This document shows, in pieces, positions 1 to 8,937 of a DNA stretch of 64,000 nt (the stretch's first letter is position 1; every line of letters starts with the position of its first letter). The position numbers were made by a program, and so were the translations under genes. Below the pieces are notes generated by a model that was given only the letters and a program-made list of their open reading frames with translations, did no database searches and was not told the origin of the DNA. The DNA is taken from NCBI GenBank assembly GCA_030262725.1, contig JAJSZS010000007.1:1-64000 (forward strand). The letters are read 5' to 3'. This DNA comes from Candidatus Desulfofervidus auxilii (lineage in GTDB: Bacteria > Desulfobacterota > Desulfofervidia > Desulfofervidales > Desulfofervidaceae).

Positions 1-1055
1 TCTTTTAACCCATCTTCCCAAAATCTGCAGGAAGTAGGATAATCAGGATAAGAAAAAGAAGTTGTTAAAAATAAAAAATCTTTAGGAAGATATTGTGGTT
101 GCCAAGGTTTATCTCCAGCACAAAAAACAAACCAGGTAAAATCTTTTAAAATTTTGAAAAAAATAGATTCATAAAAATGAGATTTTTCGTGCGTATAAAG
201 AGCTTCAAAATGATTAAAATAAACTAAAGAACCTGAAAGTAAGGCTTCACGAAATATTATACTTAACAACTCTTCTAATTTAGTGGGAGAATCTATAACA
301 TAACTGGTATTTACTTCAAGAAGATTATAGCCTATGGCTTGAGCTAAATCTAAAGCAAAATTTTTTCTCCCAGAGCCATATGGGCCATAAATATAGAAAA
401 AGAATTTTTTCCTTTTTTCTATACCTGTGTTTATAGCATTTAATAAATTTTTTATTTTAACTGATGATTCTCTTTTTTTGGAAACAGAAAAAAACAGCTG
501 AGCAAATGTCTTTACTCGGTTATCTAAACTATAATATCCCAAAATAAAATTTCTAACCGATTCTTCTAATCTCAGTGGACAGGAAAGCCAAGAAGTTTCT
601 GTAGAATTTCCTACAAATCTTAAAAGGCGGAATTTAAAAAGGGGAGAATGAGGTAAAAAATAAGGTAAAATCTTTAGTCTTTCTGTTTTATTTTTACAAA
701 GGAGGAAAGAAATTAAAGAAATGGTAGGATATTTGCGAGTAAGATCATCTTGAAGATAGGCATATATCCTTTCATACTTCACATCAATTTCAGGAGCAAG
801 AACAATTAAAAGAATCTGTTTTTCTAATTCAGAAAGATGAAATAACTTTCCTAAAATATCTAAACCTGGTAAACACTGCTTTGATATAAATGTCTGTTTA
901 GCATCAGAATTAGAAGATTTTAAATGTCTTTCTACTTCTTCAGGTGTAATACAAAAGAATTTAAATTCTGTTGATTTTAAAATATTTTCTTTTTCTATCT
1001 TTTGACTGATAAGTCCATCAAGATAAGCAAATACTTCATGGAAATTTAATTCCAT
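1..1055 (-). CDS. AAA+ ATPase, contractile-injection-system type (partial, C-terminus off window)
   Basis: No gene runs here on the plus strand; on the minus strand an open frame of about 351 codons starts at ATG 1055 and leaves the window at base 1. Residues 76-120 (SELEKQILLIVLAPEID followed by YAYLQDDLTRKYPT) match, from memory, the N-terminal winged-helix region of the two-domain AAA ATPases found in extracellular contractile injection system (eCIS, Afp15-like) loci. The first ATPase domain looks degenerate: the P-loop at about 224-232 reads GPYGSGRKN and the Walker B position reads LVYFNHFEAL, without the Asp-Glu pair. Family knowledge says the active domain would be the second one, here off-window. 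No RBS precedes the ATG. The family call rests on recalled motifs; membership of the ATPase superfamily is firmer than the eCIS role. Confidence 0.7.
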   Translation of the reverse strand, partial: MELNFHEVFAYLDGLISQKIEKENILKSTEFKFFCITPEEVERHLKSSNSDAKQTFISKQCLPGLDILGKLFHLSELEKQILLIVLAPEIDVKYERIYAYLQDDLTRKYPTISLISFLLCKNKTERLKILPYFLPHSPLFKFRLLRFVGNSTETSWLSCPLRLEESVRNFILGYYSLDNRVKTFAQLFFSVSKKRESSVKIKNLLNAINTGIEKRKKFFFYIYGPYGSGRKNFALDLAQAIGYNLLEVNTSYVIDSPTKLEELLSIIFREALLSGSLVYFNHFEALYTHEKSHFYESIFFKILKDFTWFVFCAGDKPWQPQYLPKDFLFLTTSFSYPDYPTSCRFWEDGLK

Positions 1056-1064
1056 AATTATTTT

Positions 1065-1094
1065 TTTATAATGGATTTTTAGATTTTATGTCAA
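1065..1094 (-). promoter_or_regulatory. sigma-70-type promoter of the edge ATPase gene
   Basis: On the minus strand TTGACA (1094-1089) is followed after 17-18 bases by TTATAA/TATAAA (1071-1065). Transcription would start near 1058, only a few bases before the ATG at 1055, so the transcript would be leaderless or nearly so. Confidence 0.6.
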
Positions 1095-1125
1095 GAAAAA
1101 AATTTTTCAAAGGTCCGAAATTTTT

Positions 1126-1200
1126 TGGAGCCAGCGAGGGGATTTGAACCCCTGACCTGCTGATTACGAATCAGCTGCTCTACCACTGAGCTACGCTGGC
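1126..1200 (-). tRNA. tRNA-Thr (anticodon CGU)
   Basis: The minus strand folds as a full cloverleaf. The acceptor arms are GCCAGCG and CGCTGGC, the D arm contains GCTCAGTGGTAGAGC, the anticodon loop is TTCGTAA and the T arm contains GGTTCAAATCC. The anticodon CGT reads ACG codons, giving threonine. The 3' CCA is encoded (1128-1126). Confidence 0.95.
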
Positions 1201-1207
1201 TTTGGTA

Positions 1208-1236
1208 AATTTAAGCAATTTGTATAAATTCGTCAA
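1208..1236 (-). promoter_or_regulatory. promoter of tRNA-Thr
   Basis: TTGACG (1236-1231), a 17-base spacer and TAAATT (1213-1208) end 7 bases before the tRNA 5' end, the usual geometry for a tRNA promoter. Confidence 0.6.
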
Positions 1237-1240
1237 TGAT

Positions 1241-1507
1241 TTACTTTTTCCATTTTTTATCAAGTACATAAATAAAAGCTAATACTTCAGCTACTGCTTG
1301 ATACAAACGAGGGGGTATTTCTTGCATTATATCTAATTGATATAATATTTCAGTTAAAGCTGGATCAAGATAAATAGGTATATTGTGTTTTTTTGCCAAT
1401 GTAATTATTTTTTCAGCTAAATTACCGGCTCCTTTAGCTATTACTTTTGGCGCTCTCTCACTTATTTTATATTTCAAAGCTACTGCTTTTTGTCTTTTTT
1501 TATTCAT
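1241..1507 (-). CDS. stand-alone FlhB C-terminal domain protein (FlhX/YlqH-like)
   Basis: An 88-residue protein matching only the cytoplasmic C-terminal domain of FlhB, the export-gate substrate-specificity switch. It shares VALKY near the N-terminus, AKGAG.LAEKI in the middle and [14 protein letters not shown] at the end with the full FlhB encoded at 53947-55020. The Asn-Pro-Thr self-cleavage segment is absent; the protein begins about where the cleaved fragment would. A longer frame to 1567 exists, but ATG 1507 follows GAGGG at normal spacing and overlaps the upstream stop as TAATG. The pair with the upstream FliK-like gene matches ylqG-ylqH-like pairs known in other bacteria. The family is known to be able to stand in partly for FlhB-C; a role here is inferred. 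Confidence 0.85.
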   Translation of the reverse strand: MNKKRQKAVALKYKISERAPKVIAKGAGNLAEKIITLAKKHNIPIYLDPALTEILYQLDIMQEIPPRLYQAVAEVLAFIYVLDKKWKK

Positions 1508-2433
1508 TATACCCTCACATCTACTAATGTAATTTGGGTTAAATTTATCCAAAGATCTTTTTGCCAATATTCTTTATTTGCTACTTCACAATGAAATCCT
1601 TTTATTTTGAAATTTAAAATTTCAAGTATTTTATAAAGTTGAAAAATATTTGTTTGGATAAATTTGGCTATCTCTTCTTTTTCTACTAAAAAATCCAAAA
1701 ATAGGTCATTTTGATTCTCCAATCTAATGATCCCTTCTAGCTTTTTTAAATGCTCAAGTTCTAACCTAAAATGAAAAAAATAATGTCCTATAAAGACTTC
1801 AAAATCTTTAAATTCTTTATTCCATTGAATAGGCCAACGAAGATAAAATCCTTTTTCTTTTAAATGATGATTTATATCTCTTAACCAAGTTAAATAAGAT
1901 AAAAAATTTTTAATTATTTCTTTTTTCTCCTTATCACTTTCGCTTTCTAGAAAAGTAAAAAATAATTTTTCTAATATACTCTTTTCTTTCTTTTTAGAGC
2001 TTAAGCAGATGCCTGCTAAAAGTTTCCAGAAAAAATCTTTTTTAATTTTTTCTTTATCTGCTAAAAGCAAATATAATGTTTGTTTTATATCATGTTCTTG
2101 CCAAGATAAAATTTTTTTAAAAAGGGCAGAGATAGGGTCTTTAAATTCCAAATCCTTTATTGATTTAGAAGATGAAGATTGTTTTTTTGGTAAGAGTTTA
2201 AGTAATATTTTTGGACGTAAAGCCTCTACCTTTACTTTAATAATTTCTCCAGGGATTAAGGGAATAGATGTTTCAGCTAAAATAAGCTGTTCATTAAATT
2301 TGAGGAAAAAACGAGAATCAGTTAATTTTTCTATCACCTGAGCTTTTAATATTTGGCCAATGCGTGTAAAAATTGTTTGAGCTTCTTTTTGAGAAACTAA
2401 AATTAATTCTGAAAGTCGATGAAGTGGCTCCAT
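1507..2433 (-). CDS. FliK-like protein (flagellar hook-length control related)
   Basis: A 308-residue protein without signal peptide or membrane segment. The N-terminal part (about residues 28-80) is a small beta-rich domain with [14 protein letters not shown], seen in FliK-like proteins that pair with FlhB-C proteins. The C-terminal third (about 200-305) resembles the Flg_hook domain, which in FliK contacts the FlhB C-terminal domain. It is translationally coupled to the FlhB-C gene downstream, which supports the call. A second, more typical FliK is encoded at 60959-62308, so this copy is a paralogue whose function may lie in regulating export rather than hook length. The similarity is weak and read by eye. 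Confidence 0.6.
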   Translation of the reverse strand: MEPLHRLSELILVSQKEAQTIFTRIGQILKAQVIEKLTDSRFFLKFNEQLILAETSIPLIPGEIIKVKVEALRPKILLKLLPKKQSSSSKSIKDLEFKDPISALFKKILSWQEHDIKQTLYLLLADKEKIKKDFFWKLLAGICLSSKKKEKSILEKLFFTFLESESDKEKKEIIKNFLSYLTWLRDINHHLKEKGFYLRWPIQWNKEFKDFEVFIGHYFFHFRLELEHLKKLEGIIRLENQNDLFLDFLVEKEEIAKFIQTNIFQLYKILEILNFKIKGFHCEVANKEYWQKDLWINLTQITLVDVRV

Positions 2434-3141
2434 TTAATTTATTTTTCGGCCAGAAATAGAAGCTGTTCGAGTGAGAATGATAGTTATTTCTCCTTTGATT
2501 TCTTTTAATTTTTCTTGAATTTCTTTTATTTTTCCTCTTATTATTTCTTCATGAAGTTTTGTCACTTCTCTAGCAATTACTATGTTAGATTCTGGATAGA
2601 TTTCTTCAAGAAGTTTTAATGTTTTTTTGAGTCGATGAGGTGATTCAAAAAATACAATTGTATAATGTATGTTCTTTAAGCTTTCAAATAATTTTCTTTT
2701 TTTTCCTTCTTTTTGTGGTAAAAAACCAAGAAAAAGAAATGGATGTATAGGAACACCAGCAATGCTTAAAGCTGCTACTAAAGCAGATGGTCCTGGTATA
2801 GAGACTACTTTTATTCCTTCTTTTAAAGCTAAGTCTACTAAATGTACACCCGGATCAGAGATACAAGGTGTGCCAGCATCACTTACTAAAGCAACATTTT
2901 TTCCTTCTTTTAAAAGCTTAAGTATCTTTTTTCCTTGTTTTTCTCTGTTTTGTTCCCGATAACTAATAATACGTGTTTTTATATTATAAAAATTAAGTAA
3001 TTTTTTTGTATGGCGTGTATCTTCTGCAGCAATTAAATTTACTTCTTTAAGAACTTTTAAAGCCCTTAATGTTATATCTTCTAAATTTCCAATAGGAGTA
3101 GCAACAATATAAAGGATACCTGATTTAGAGAGTGAATGCAT
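2434..3141 (-). CDS. rsmI: 16S rRNA (cytidine-1402-2'-O)-methyltransferase RsmI
   Basis: RsmI uses S-adenosylmethionine to methylate the ribose of C1402 in the decoding centre of 16S rRNA. The N-terminus has the family signature LYIVATPIGNLEDITLRA, followed by AAEDTRHTKKLL, then SDAGTPCISDPG and FFESPHRLKKTL, all typical of the tetrapyrrole-methylase-like fold. At 235 residues it is shorter than the E. coli enzyme (about 286) and lacks the C-terminal helix-turn-helix extension, as in several other lineages. Its start overlaps the end of yraN by 17 bases. The SD is weak, but no better start was seen. Confidence 0.95.
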   Translation of the reverse strand: MHSLSKSGILYIVATPIGNLEDITLRALKVLKEVNLIAAEDTRHTKKLLNFYNIKTRIISYREQNREKQGKKILKLLKEGKNVALVSDAGTPCISDPGVHLVDLALKEGIKVVSIPGPSALVAALSIAGVPIHPFLFLGFLPQKEGKKRKLFESLKNIHYTIVFFESPHRLKKTLKLLEEIYPESNIVIAREVTKLHEEIIRGKIKEIQEKLKEIKGEITIILTRTASISGRKIN

Positions 3142-3490
3142 TATGAATATGTTCTATCTCTTTATTTTTAAGATTTATAGCTATAACATCGAATCTTACT
3201 TTTAAATTTTTCTCATTAAGTGTTTTTAAATAACACATTGCTACTTTTATAATTTGTTTTTGTTTATGTTTATTTACTGCTTCTTTAGCTAAACCAAATC
3301 GTTTGGTAGTCCTTGTTTTTACTTCTACAAATACAAGGGTATCTTTTTCTAAAGCAATTATGTCAATTTCACCTAATTTGTTTTTATAATTAGTAGCAAT
3401 AATTTTATACCCTTTTTTCTGCAAAAATTTCTTGGCTAATATTTCCCCTTCTGTGCCTATTTTAGTCTTGCCAAACTTCCAAAATTTCAT
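3125..3490 (-). CDS. YraN family (UPF0102) putative nuclease
   Basis: A 121-residue single-domain protein of the UPF0102/YraN family, which has a restriction-endonuclease-like fold. The catalytic core is visible: GEIDIIA (Asp) followed by VFVEVKTR (Glu-x-Lys), with the conserved upstream segment GTEGEILAKKFLQKKGYKI. The family's biological role is unsettled, though nuclease activity and a link to DNA uptake or repair have been proposed. The start codon lies 29 bases inside the 3' end of rng and the gene's own 3' end overlaps rsmI, so it is embedded in a tightly packed operon. Confidence 0.9.
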   Translation of the reverse strand: MKFWKFGKTKIGTEGEILAKKFLQKKGYKIIATNYKNKLGEIDIIALEKDTLVFVEVKTRTTKRFGLAKEAVNKHKQKQIIKVAMCYLKTLNEKNLKVRFDVIAINLKNKEIEHIHNAFTL

Positions 3491-4937
3491 ATTGTTCTAA
3501 ATGAAAATTGGGCTCAGAGATAAATTCAATTTCTTTCCCTAAGGATTTTAAGATATCTTGCCAAATAATTGTCTCTTTTTCACGAATATGATTAATTAAA
3601 TCTGGGTGTGCTCTTAATTTCAATCGTTTTGCTAAAGTTGTATGCTGTTCTAATTCACGTAATATTTCATAAAAAATAGTTCTTTTTGATTTTGTAAATC
3701 CTCTTCCTTTACAACATGCACAGGTTTCACCAAGGCATTTAAGCAAACTTTCTCGCGTACGTTTTCTGGTCATCTCTACTAATCCAAGTTCTGACATGTG
3801 AATAATGCGTGTTCGACTTCTATCTTTTTTTAAAGCTTCTGCTAGTGTGTCTAACACTTTTTTCCGATTGCTTTCCTTTTGCATATCAATAAAATCAATA
3901 ATTATAATACCTCCTAAATCTCTTAACCTTAATTGTCTTACAATTTCATGAACAGCTTCAAGATTTGTTTTTACAATAGTTTCTTCTAAACCATTTTCAC
4001 CTACAAAACTTCCAGTATTTACATCAATAGTTACCAAAGCTTCTGTTTCTTCTATTACAATATAACCACCAGATTTTAATTCTACTCTTGGTTGTAAAGC
4101 TTGATTAATAGCTGTATCTACCCCAAATTTAGTAAAAAGTGGTTCTTTTTCCTGATAAAATTCAATGGCAAATTCAAGATGAGGCAAGAATTCTCGTGCA
4201 TAGGCTAATAGATTTTTATAAACTAAAGGATCATCTACTATAAGACGTTTTGTTTCCTTTACAAAAAAGTCTCTTAATGCCCTTAAGCCCAAATCTAACT
4301 CTGCATATACTAACCCTGGCAAAGATGTATGTCTTTTTTTCTCTAATATTTTTTGCCAAAGAGCAATTAGTTTTTCCATTTCATGAAGAAGTTTTTCAGC
4401 TTCAACTCCCTCACTAGCAGTGCGTACAATAAATCCCATATTTTGAGGTTTAGATGAAGAAACTATATTTCGTAAACGTTCCCTTTCTGCCTCATCTTCA
4501 ATACGACGTGAAACTCCAACATAATTAAGCATAGGCAAAAGCACTAAATAATGGCCAGGAAGGGTAATACGGGTAGTGAGTCGTGCACCTTTTGTACCTA
4601 TTGGTTCACGTACAATTTGAACTAAAACTTCCTGCCCTTCTTTAAGAAGATTTTCAATCCTTTCAGAAGGAGGATTTAGAGAACCAAATTCGCTTTCTAA
4701 ATCCCATATATTAGGTAGTATATCGGAGACATAAAGAAACCCTGCTTTCCCAAAACCAATATCTACAAATGCTGCTTCCATCCCAGGTAATATTTTAAGT
4801 ACCTGTCCTCGATAAATATTACCTACTAAACTAGGTTCAAGTTTACGTTCTAAATGAAATTCTACTACTACTCCATCTTCTAGTACTGCTAATCTTGTTT
4901 CGTAAGGACGAGCATTTAACAACAATTCTGTTATCAC
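3462..4937 (-). CDS. rng: Ribonuclease G/E
   Basis: A 491-residue RNase E/G family endoribonuclease, which cuts single-stranded AU-rich RNA and matures rRNA 5' ends. The S1 domain is at about residues 35-115 (GNIYRGQVLKILPGMEAAFVDI). The DNase-I-like catalytic subdomain follows with the metal-binding Asp residues in LVTIDVNTGSFVG and IIIIDFIDM. The zinc-link CxxC is CACC in the segment ETCACCKGRG. The length fits RNase G rather than RNase E, because there is no long C-terminal scaffold. It starts at GTG 4937, which overlaps the upstream stop as GTGA and has GGAG at good spacing. Confidence 0.95.
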   Translation of the reverse strand: MITELLLNARPYETRLAVLEDGVVVEFHLERKLEPSLVGNIYRGQVLKILPGMEAAFVDIGFGKAGFLYVSDILPNIWDLESEFGSLNPPSERIENLLKEGQEVLVQIVREPIGTKGARLTTRITLPGHYLVLLPMLNYVGVSRRIEDEAERERLRNIVSSSKPQNMGFIVRTASEGVEAEKLLHEMEKLIALWQKILEKKRHTSLPGLVYAELDLGLRALRDFFVKETKRLIVDDPLVYKNLLAYAREFLPHLEFAIEFYQEKEPLFTKFGVDTAINQALQPRVELKSGGYIVIEETEALVTIDVNTGSFVGENGLEETIVKTNLEAVHEIVRQLRLRDLGGIIIIDFIDMQKESNRKKVLDTLAEALKKDRSRTRIIHMSELGLVEMTRKRTRESLLKCLGETCACCKGRGFTKSKRTIFYEILRELEQHTTLAKRLKLRAHPDLINHIREKETIIWQDILKSLGKEIEFISEPNFHLEQYEILEVWQD

Positions 4938-7408
4938 ATTTCTACTCCTACTTTTAAGATCTGCAATCTAGGAATATCTTCTTTTTTAAGTGAAAAAATT
5001 GCACTTATAGCTTCAGTAATTTTAATGCCTCCCTGTGAAGGGAGAAGTAAAACAATTTCTACTTTTTCTCCCTGTTTAGGTATAAGACATTTTACAACTT
5101 TCTTTAAATCAACTTGTCTTACTTTTCCATTATGTAATACCTGCCAGATGAAACTCTTTTTTGCTTGGAATTCTTCTATTTTTTTTCTATCCAGGCCAAA
5201 TGCTGAAAAGTCAACAAGGAATCGCTGTGCAGAAGGAGGAGATAAAGAGGCATTAAGTGGAACTTCTATGGCATGAGTGATGCGTAAACCTTCAGGAAGA
5301 TGTGGATTGATTTTGCCTAAAAGACTTTTTCCATCATATTTACCATAAATTTCTATATCTAATATCTCAACTAAACTTTCCACTCCCACAGGTAAAGCAA
5401 CAGCAAAACTCATTTTTGGTAAAGGATGAAATCCTTTTGAATAAACTAATTTTAATCCAGCTCGACGAAAGGCACGATGGAAGATATTTATTAATTCTAA
5501 GTGACCAAAAAAACGGGCTGTATTGAGTTTACTAAAAGTTAGTCGATATTTATGTGGTTCATTAAATTTAAATGTTTGCTCTTTTAAAATAATTTCACTT
5601 TTTTCTTTATAAATTATTGGGGCAATTTCCTTAAAATCACATACACCACATTGCTGGCAAGCTTCATAACGACAATCAGGGGTTATTTCTCCTCGCTGGC
5701 TTTTAAGTCTTTCTTGCCATAAAAATTCTGCATCTACACCTATATCAATCTTTGCCCAAGGTAAAATTTCATCTTTGCTTCTTTCTACTAAATAAAAATA
5801 AGGATTAAGTCTTGCATCTTCAAAAGCTGCTTGCCATAATTCAAATCTAAATCTATCACGCCAACTATCAAATCTAGCTCCTTTAAGCCATGCTCTAAGT
5901 ATTACTTCATGTAAACGCCTATCTCCTCTAGAAAAAATACCTTCTAAAAAACTTTGTTCTGGTTCATGCCATCTTATCCGAAAACCATATTTCCAAGCCA
6001 TCTTACGTAAAAATTTTATTTTTTCTCGGCTTTCTTGAAGAGAAATCTGGCGTTCCCATTGAAAAGGAGTATGAGATTTAGGGACAAAAGTAGAAATACT
6101 TACAGTGATTTGAAGTTTATGTTTGCCTAATTTTACTAATTGTCTTGCAAGTTCTGCAATAGCTTTTATATCTTCATCAGTTTCACCTGGTAAGCCAATC
6201 ATAAAATAAAGTTTTAAAGAAGGCCATTTTCTAGAAAAAACTTCCTTTGCTGTTTCAAAAAGCTCTTCTTCATTAATTTTTTTATTTATTCGATTGCGCA
6301 TCTCTTGTGTAGCAGCTTCTGGTGCAAACGTAAAACCTGTACGTCTCACTCTGCTAATTTGTTCCATTATCTTTGAACTAATTGTACCTACACGTAAACT
6401 TGGTAAACTTAGTGCTATTCCTTCATTACTCAATCTATCCATTAAAACAGGTAGTAAATCTTTTAAAGGTTGATAATCACCAATACTTAAAGAGAGCAAA
6501 GAGACTTCTTCATATCCTGTATTTTTAAGAGACTTTTCTACAATTTCAAACACCTTTTCAGGTGAGCGTTCTCGAACAGGTCTATAAATAAATCCAGCTT
6601 GGCAGAAACGACAACCATGAGTGCAACCACGTGTAACTTCAATAGAAAGGCGATCATGAACAGGTTTGTGATAAGGCACTATAGGGCAGGTAGGAAATGG
6701 GGCTGTATTTAAATCTTTTAATATGCGTCTTTTTACTTTATGATAACCTGTTAATAATTCTTCAATTTCTTTGATACTACCATCTAAATAATATCGAGGA
6801 TAAAAGGCGAAGGGCAGATAAAAACCAGGTATTTGAGTTAAACGATTTAATAATTCTTCCTTATTTCCTCCTTCTTTTTTCCAAGAGATATAAGTTTCAA
6901 TTATTTCCAAAATCGCTTCTTCACCATCACCAACAATAAATCCATCTAAAAATGGACTAATAGGTTCTGGATTCATACTAATAGGTCCACCACCAATAAC
7001 TAAGGGATGATTCTCATTACGCTGGCGAGAATAAAGAGGTATTTGTCCTAAGTTTAAAATATTCAATACATTGGTAAAACAAAGTTCATGTTGAAGGCTA
7101 AATCCAATGATTTCACACTCTTTTAAAGGAATTCCTGATTCCAGTGTAGTTAGAGGTACTCGATTCCGACGTAACCACTCTTCTAAATCAATATCTGGAG
7201 CAAAAACACGCTCAGCTGCCACACGTGGATCTCTATTAAGAATATGATAAAGTATTTGTAAACCTAAATGAGACATACCGACTTCATAAAGGTCAGGAAA
7301 ACAGAGAGCAAATTTTACTTCTACTTTTTCTAAATCTTTTCGTATAACATTTATTTCATTACCTAAATAACGACTTGGTCCTTTTACATAGGGAATAAAA
7401 TCCTTCAT
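4934..7408 (-). CDS. B12-binding radical SAM protein fused to DUF2344 domain (TIGR03960 + TIGR03936)
   Basis: An 824-residue two-part protein. Residues 1 to about 600 are the TIGR03960 family: a cobalamin-binding-like N-terminal region and a radical SAM core whose iron-sulfur cluster motif is CTHGCRFC within EVTRGCTHGCRFCQAGF. The last 200 or so residues (from YRLTFSKLNTARFFGHLE) are the TIGR03936/DUF2344 domain, a separate gene in many bacteria. The substrate is unknown; it is often next to rng, as here, which suggests an RNA-related role, but that is inference. A longer frame starts at 7438, but ATG 7408 has AGAGGTG before it and overlaps the upstream stop as ATGA. Confidence 0.9.
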   Translation of the reverse strand: MKDFIPYVKGPSRYLGNEINVIRKDLEKVEVKFALCFPDLYEVGMSHLGLQILYHILNRDPRVAAERVFAPDIDLEEWLRRNRVPLTTLESGIPLKECEIIGFSLQHELCFTNVLNILNLGQIPLYSRQRNENHPLVIGGGPISMNPEPISPFLDGFIVGDGEEAILEIIETYISWKKEGGNKEELLNRLTQIPGFYLPFAFYPRYYLDGSIKEIEELLTGYHKVKRRILKDLNTAPFPTCPIVPYHKPVHDRLSIEVTRGCTHGCRFCQAGFIYRPVRERSPEKVFEIVEKSLKNTGYEEVSLLSLSIGDYQPLKDLLPVLMDRLSNEGIALSLPSLRVGTISSKIMEQISRVRRTGFTFAPEAATQEMRNRINKKINEEELFETAKEVFSRKWPSLKLYFMIGLPGETDEDIKAIAELARQLVKLGKHKLQITVSISTFVPKSHTPFQWERQISLQESREKIKFLRKMAWKYGFRIRWHEPEQSFLEGIFSRGDRRLHEVILRAWLKGARFDSWRDRFRFELWQAAFEDARLNPYFYLVERSKDEILPWAKIDIGVDAEFLWQERLKSQRGEITPDCRYEACQQCGVCDFKEIAPIIYKEKSEIILKEQTFKFNEPHKYRLTFSKLNTARFFGHLELINIFHRAFRRAGLKLVYSKGFHPLPKMSFAVALPVGVESLVEILDIEIYGKYDGKSLLGKINPHLPEGLRITHAIEVPLNASLSPPSAQRFLVDFSAFGLDRKKIEEFQAKKSFIWQVLHNGKVRQVDLKKVVKCLIPKQGEKVEIVLLLPSQGGIKITEAISAIFSLKKEDIPRLQILKVGVEM

Positions 7409-8070
7409 AAAACACCTCTTTTTTTCAGTATATTCCAAGCATTTTTGATAGATTCTTCAAAGTCTTTTTCATCTAAACCTGCTCCTAAAGTAATCTTCTT
7501 TGCCATTTCAAAATTTAAAAAATCAGAAGGAGCATGTCCGTCTGAATTTATCACTATTTTTGCCCCTATTTTTTTTGCTAGTTTAGCTACATGACCATTA
7601 GAAAAACAATGTCCTTTTCTACCAGAAATTTCTAAACAAATATCTCTTTCTTTTGCTAATATTACTTCTTCTTCACTGATAAGACCTGGGTGAGCAAGAA
7701 TATCTATGTCTGCTTCAAGGGCAGCTCGATTAGTACCAGGAGCTACTGGCTCAACTAATGTTTCGCCATGAACAACAATAATCTTTGCTCCTAATGTTCT
7801 TGCTTTTTTTGTTAATGAAGCAATAAGTTTTGGTGGAACATGAGTTAATTCAACTCCAGGAATAAGTTTTAATGAAGAATGGGCATTCCATAAAGAGGCA
7901 GCTTTTAATAAAGATTTAATAACAATTTCTAAATTTGAACTATCTACATGATCAGTGATAGCTACCGCACCATAATCCATTACTTCAAGACGTCGACATA
8001 ATTCAAATGGTATAAGCTCACCATCACTGAAAATAGAATGGGTATGTAAATCAATCATTTTAAAAGCCAT
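7405..8070 (-). CDS. PHP-domain metal-dependent phosphoesterase
   Basis: A 221-residue PHP-domain protein. The metal ligands typical of this fold are visible: DLHTHSIFSDG near the N-terminus, TDHVD, then HGE, DILAHPG and a late INSDGHAP. The members include histidinol phosphatase and nucleotide or RNA phosphodiesterases; the substrate here cannot be read from sequence. Of three in-frame ATGs (8082, 8070, 8058), 8070 has GGAG six bases upstream and is preferred. It lies between the vanZ-like gene and the radical SAM gene, overlapping both ends slightly. Confidence 0.85.
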   Translation of the reverse strand: MAFKMIDLHTHSIFSDGELIPFELCRRLEVMDYGAVAITDHVDSSNLEIVIKSLLKAASLWNAHSSLKLIPGVELTHVPPKLIASLTKKARTLGAKIIVVHGETLVEPVAPGTNRAALEADIDILAHPGLISEEEVILAKERDICLEISGRKGHCFSNGHVAKLAKKIGAKIVINSDGHAPSDFLNFEMAKKITLGAGLDEKDFEESIKNAWNILKKRGVL

Positions 8071-8417
8071 TTTCCACTCCAAATACTAGCCAAAAGACCG
8101 CCTAAAGAATTTGCTAAAGCATCAAAAAAACTAGGTTGCCTATTGGGAACAAAAGTTTGAGCAATTTCATTAAAGATGCCATAAAAAGTACAAACAAAAA
8201 CAGTAATAAGGCCAATCTGAAAGAGAGAAAGAGAACTAAAACTACGATTGCAAGCTTTAAATACCAATATACCTAAGATAAAATAAGCAAGAAAGTGAAA
8301 AAATTTATCCTGATAAGAAAAACTGTTTTTAATTGGCAAACTGCTTTTAATAGAAAGAAAAAACAATAATAAAGCATAAATAATTGTTAATAACCATAAC
8401 CAATAATTTCCCTTCAT
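8055..8417 (-). CDS. VanZ-like family membrane protein
   Basis: A 120-residue membrane protein with about four transmembrane helices (residues 5-22, 43-60, 68-88 and 100-117). It carries the VanZ-family pattern: a charged DKFFHFLAYFILG segment, then NEIAQTFVPNRQPSFFDALA followed by a glycine pair. VanZ itself gives low-level teicoplanin resistance, but most members are of unknown function, so no resistance role is claimed. Its stop overlaps the PHP gene region and it starts 2 bases after the nuclease-family gene ends. Confidence 0.85.
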   Translation of the reverse strand: MKGNYWLWLLTIIYALLLFFLSIKSSLPIKNSFSYQDKFFHFLAYFILGILVFKACNRSFSSLSLFQIGLITVFVCTFYGIFNEIAQTFVPNRQPSFFDALANSLGGLLASIWSGKWLLK

Positions 8418-8419
8418 TA

Positions 8420-8914
8420 TTACATCTTGTATTTTCCAAAATCATCAGGAGAAAGATTTTCCAAAAGTTCTGTCCACTTTTTAGCTTCTTCACTTTCCAC
8501 ACCTTCCTGAACCTGATAAGCCTGTCGTGATTTTTCTAATACTTTTTCATCTACAAAAATAGGTGCTTTTACACGCAAAGCAAGGGCAATAGCATCACTA
8601 GGTCTAGCATCAATTTCATATTTTCTTTCTCCAACAGTTAAGTATATGAGGGCATAATAGGTATTTTCTCGTAAATCGCATACTACAATACGTTCTACTT
8701 TAGCTCCAATAGTATCTAAAATATTTTTCAATAAATCATGAGTCATCGGACGACTAAACTTTATCTCTTCTAATTCACTGGCAATAGCAGTGGCTTCCAT
8801 TACACCAATCCAAATAGGTAAGGCATCATCACCATCCATTGCTTTTAAAATAACAATAGGTGAGTTTGTTACAGGATCTACTGTCAAACCAAAAACCCGC
8901 ATTTGTAATAACAT
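8420..8914 (-). CDS. Bifunctional nuclease family protein (DUF151)
   Basis: A 164-residue protein with a clear BFN/DUF151 domain (about residues 3-130): VILKAMDGDDALPIWIG, then RPMTHDLL, and the hallmark EIDARPSDAIALALR followed by PIFV. Plant members degrade RNA and DNA; bacterial members are widespread and poorly understood. The C-terminal 35 residues are charged and variable. ATG 8914 has GGAGAGG four bases upstream. It is the second gene of the operon that begins with miaB. Confidence 0.9.
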   Translation of the reverse strand: MLLQMRVFGLTVDPVTNSPIVILKAMDGDDALPIWIGVMEATAIASELEEIKFSRPMTHDLLKNILDTIGAKVERIVVCDLRENTYYALIYLTVGERKYEIDARPSDAIALALRVKAPIFVDEKVLEKSRQAYQVQEGVESEEAKKWTELLENLSPDDFGKYKM

Positions 8915-8937
8915 ATGACCTCTCCTTTAAAAATTTT

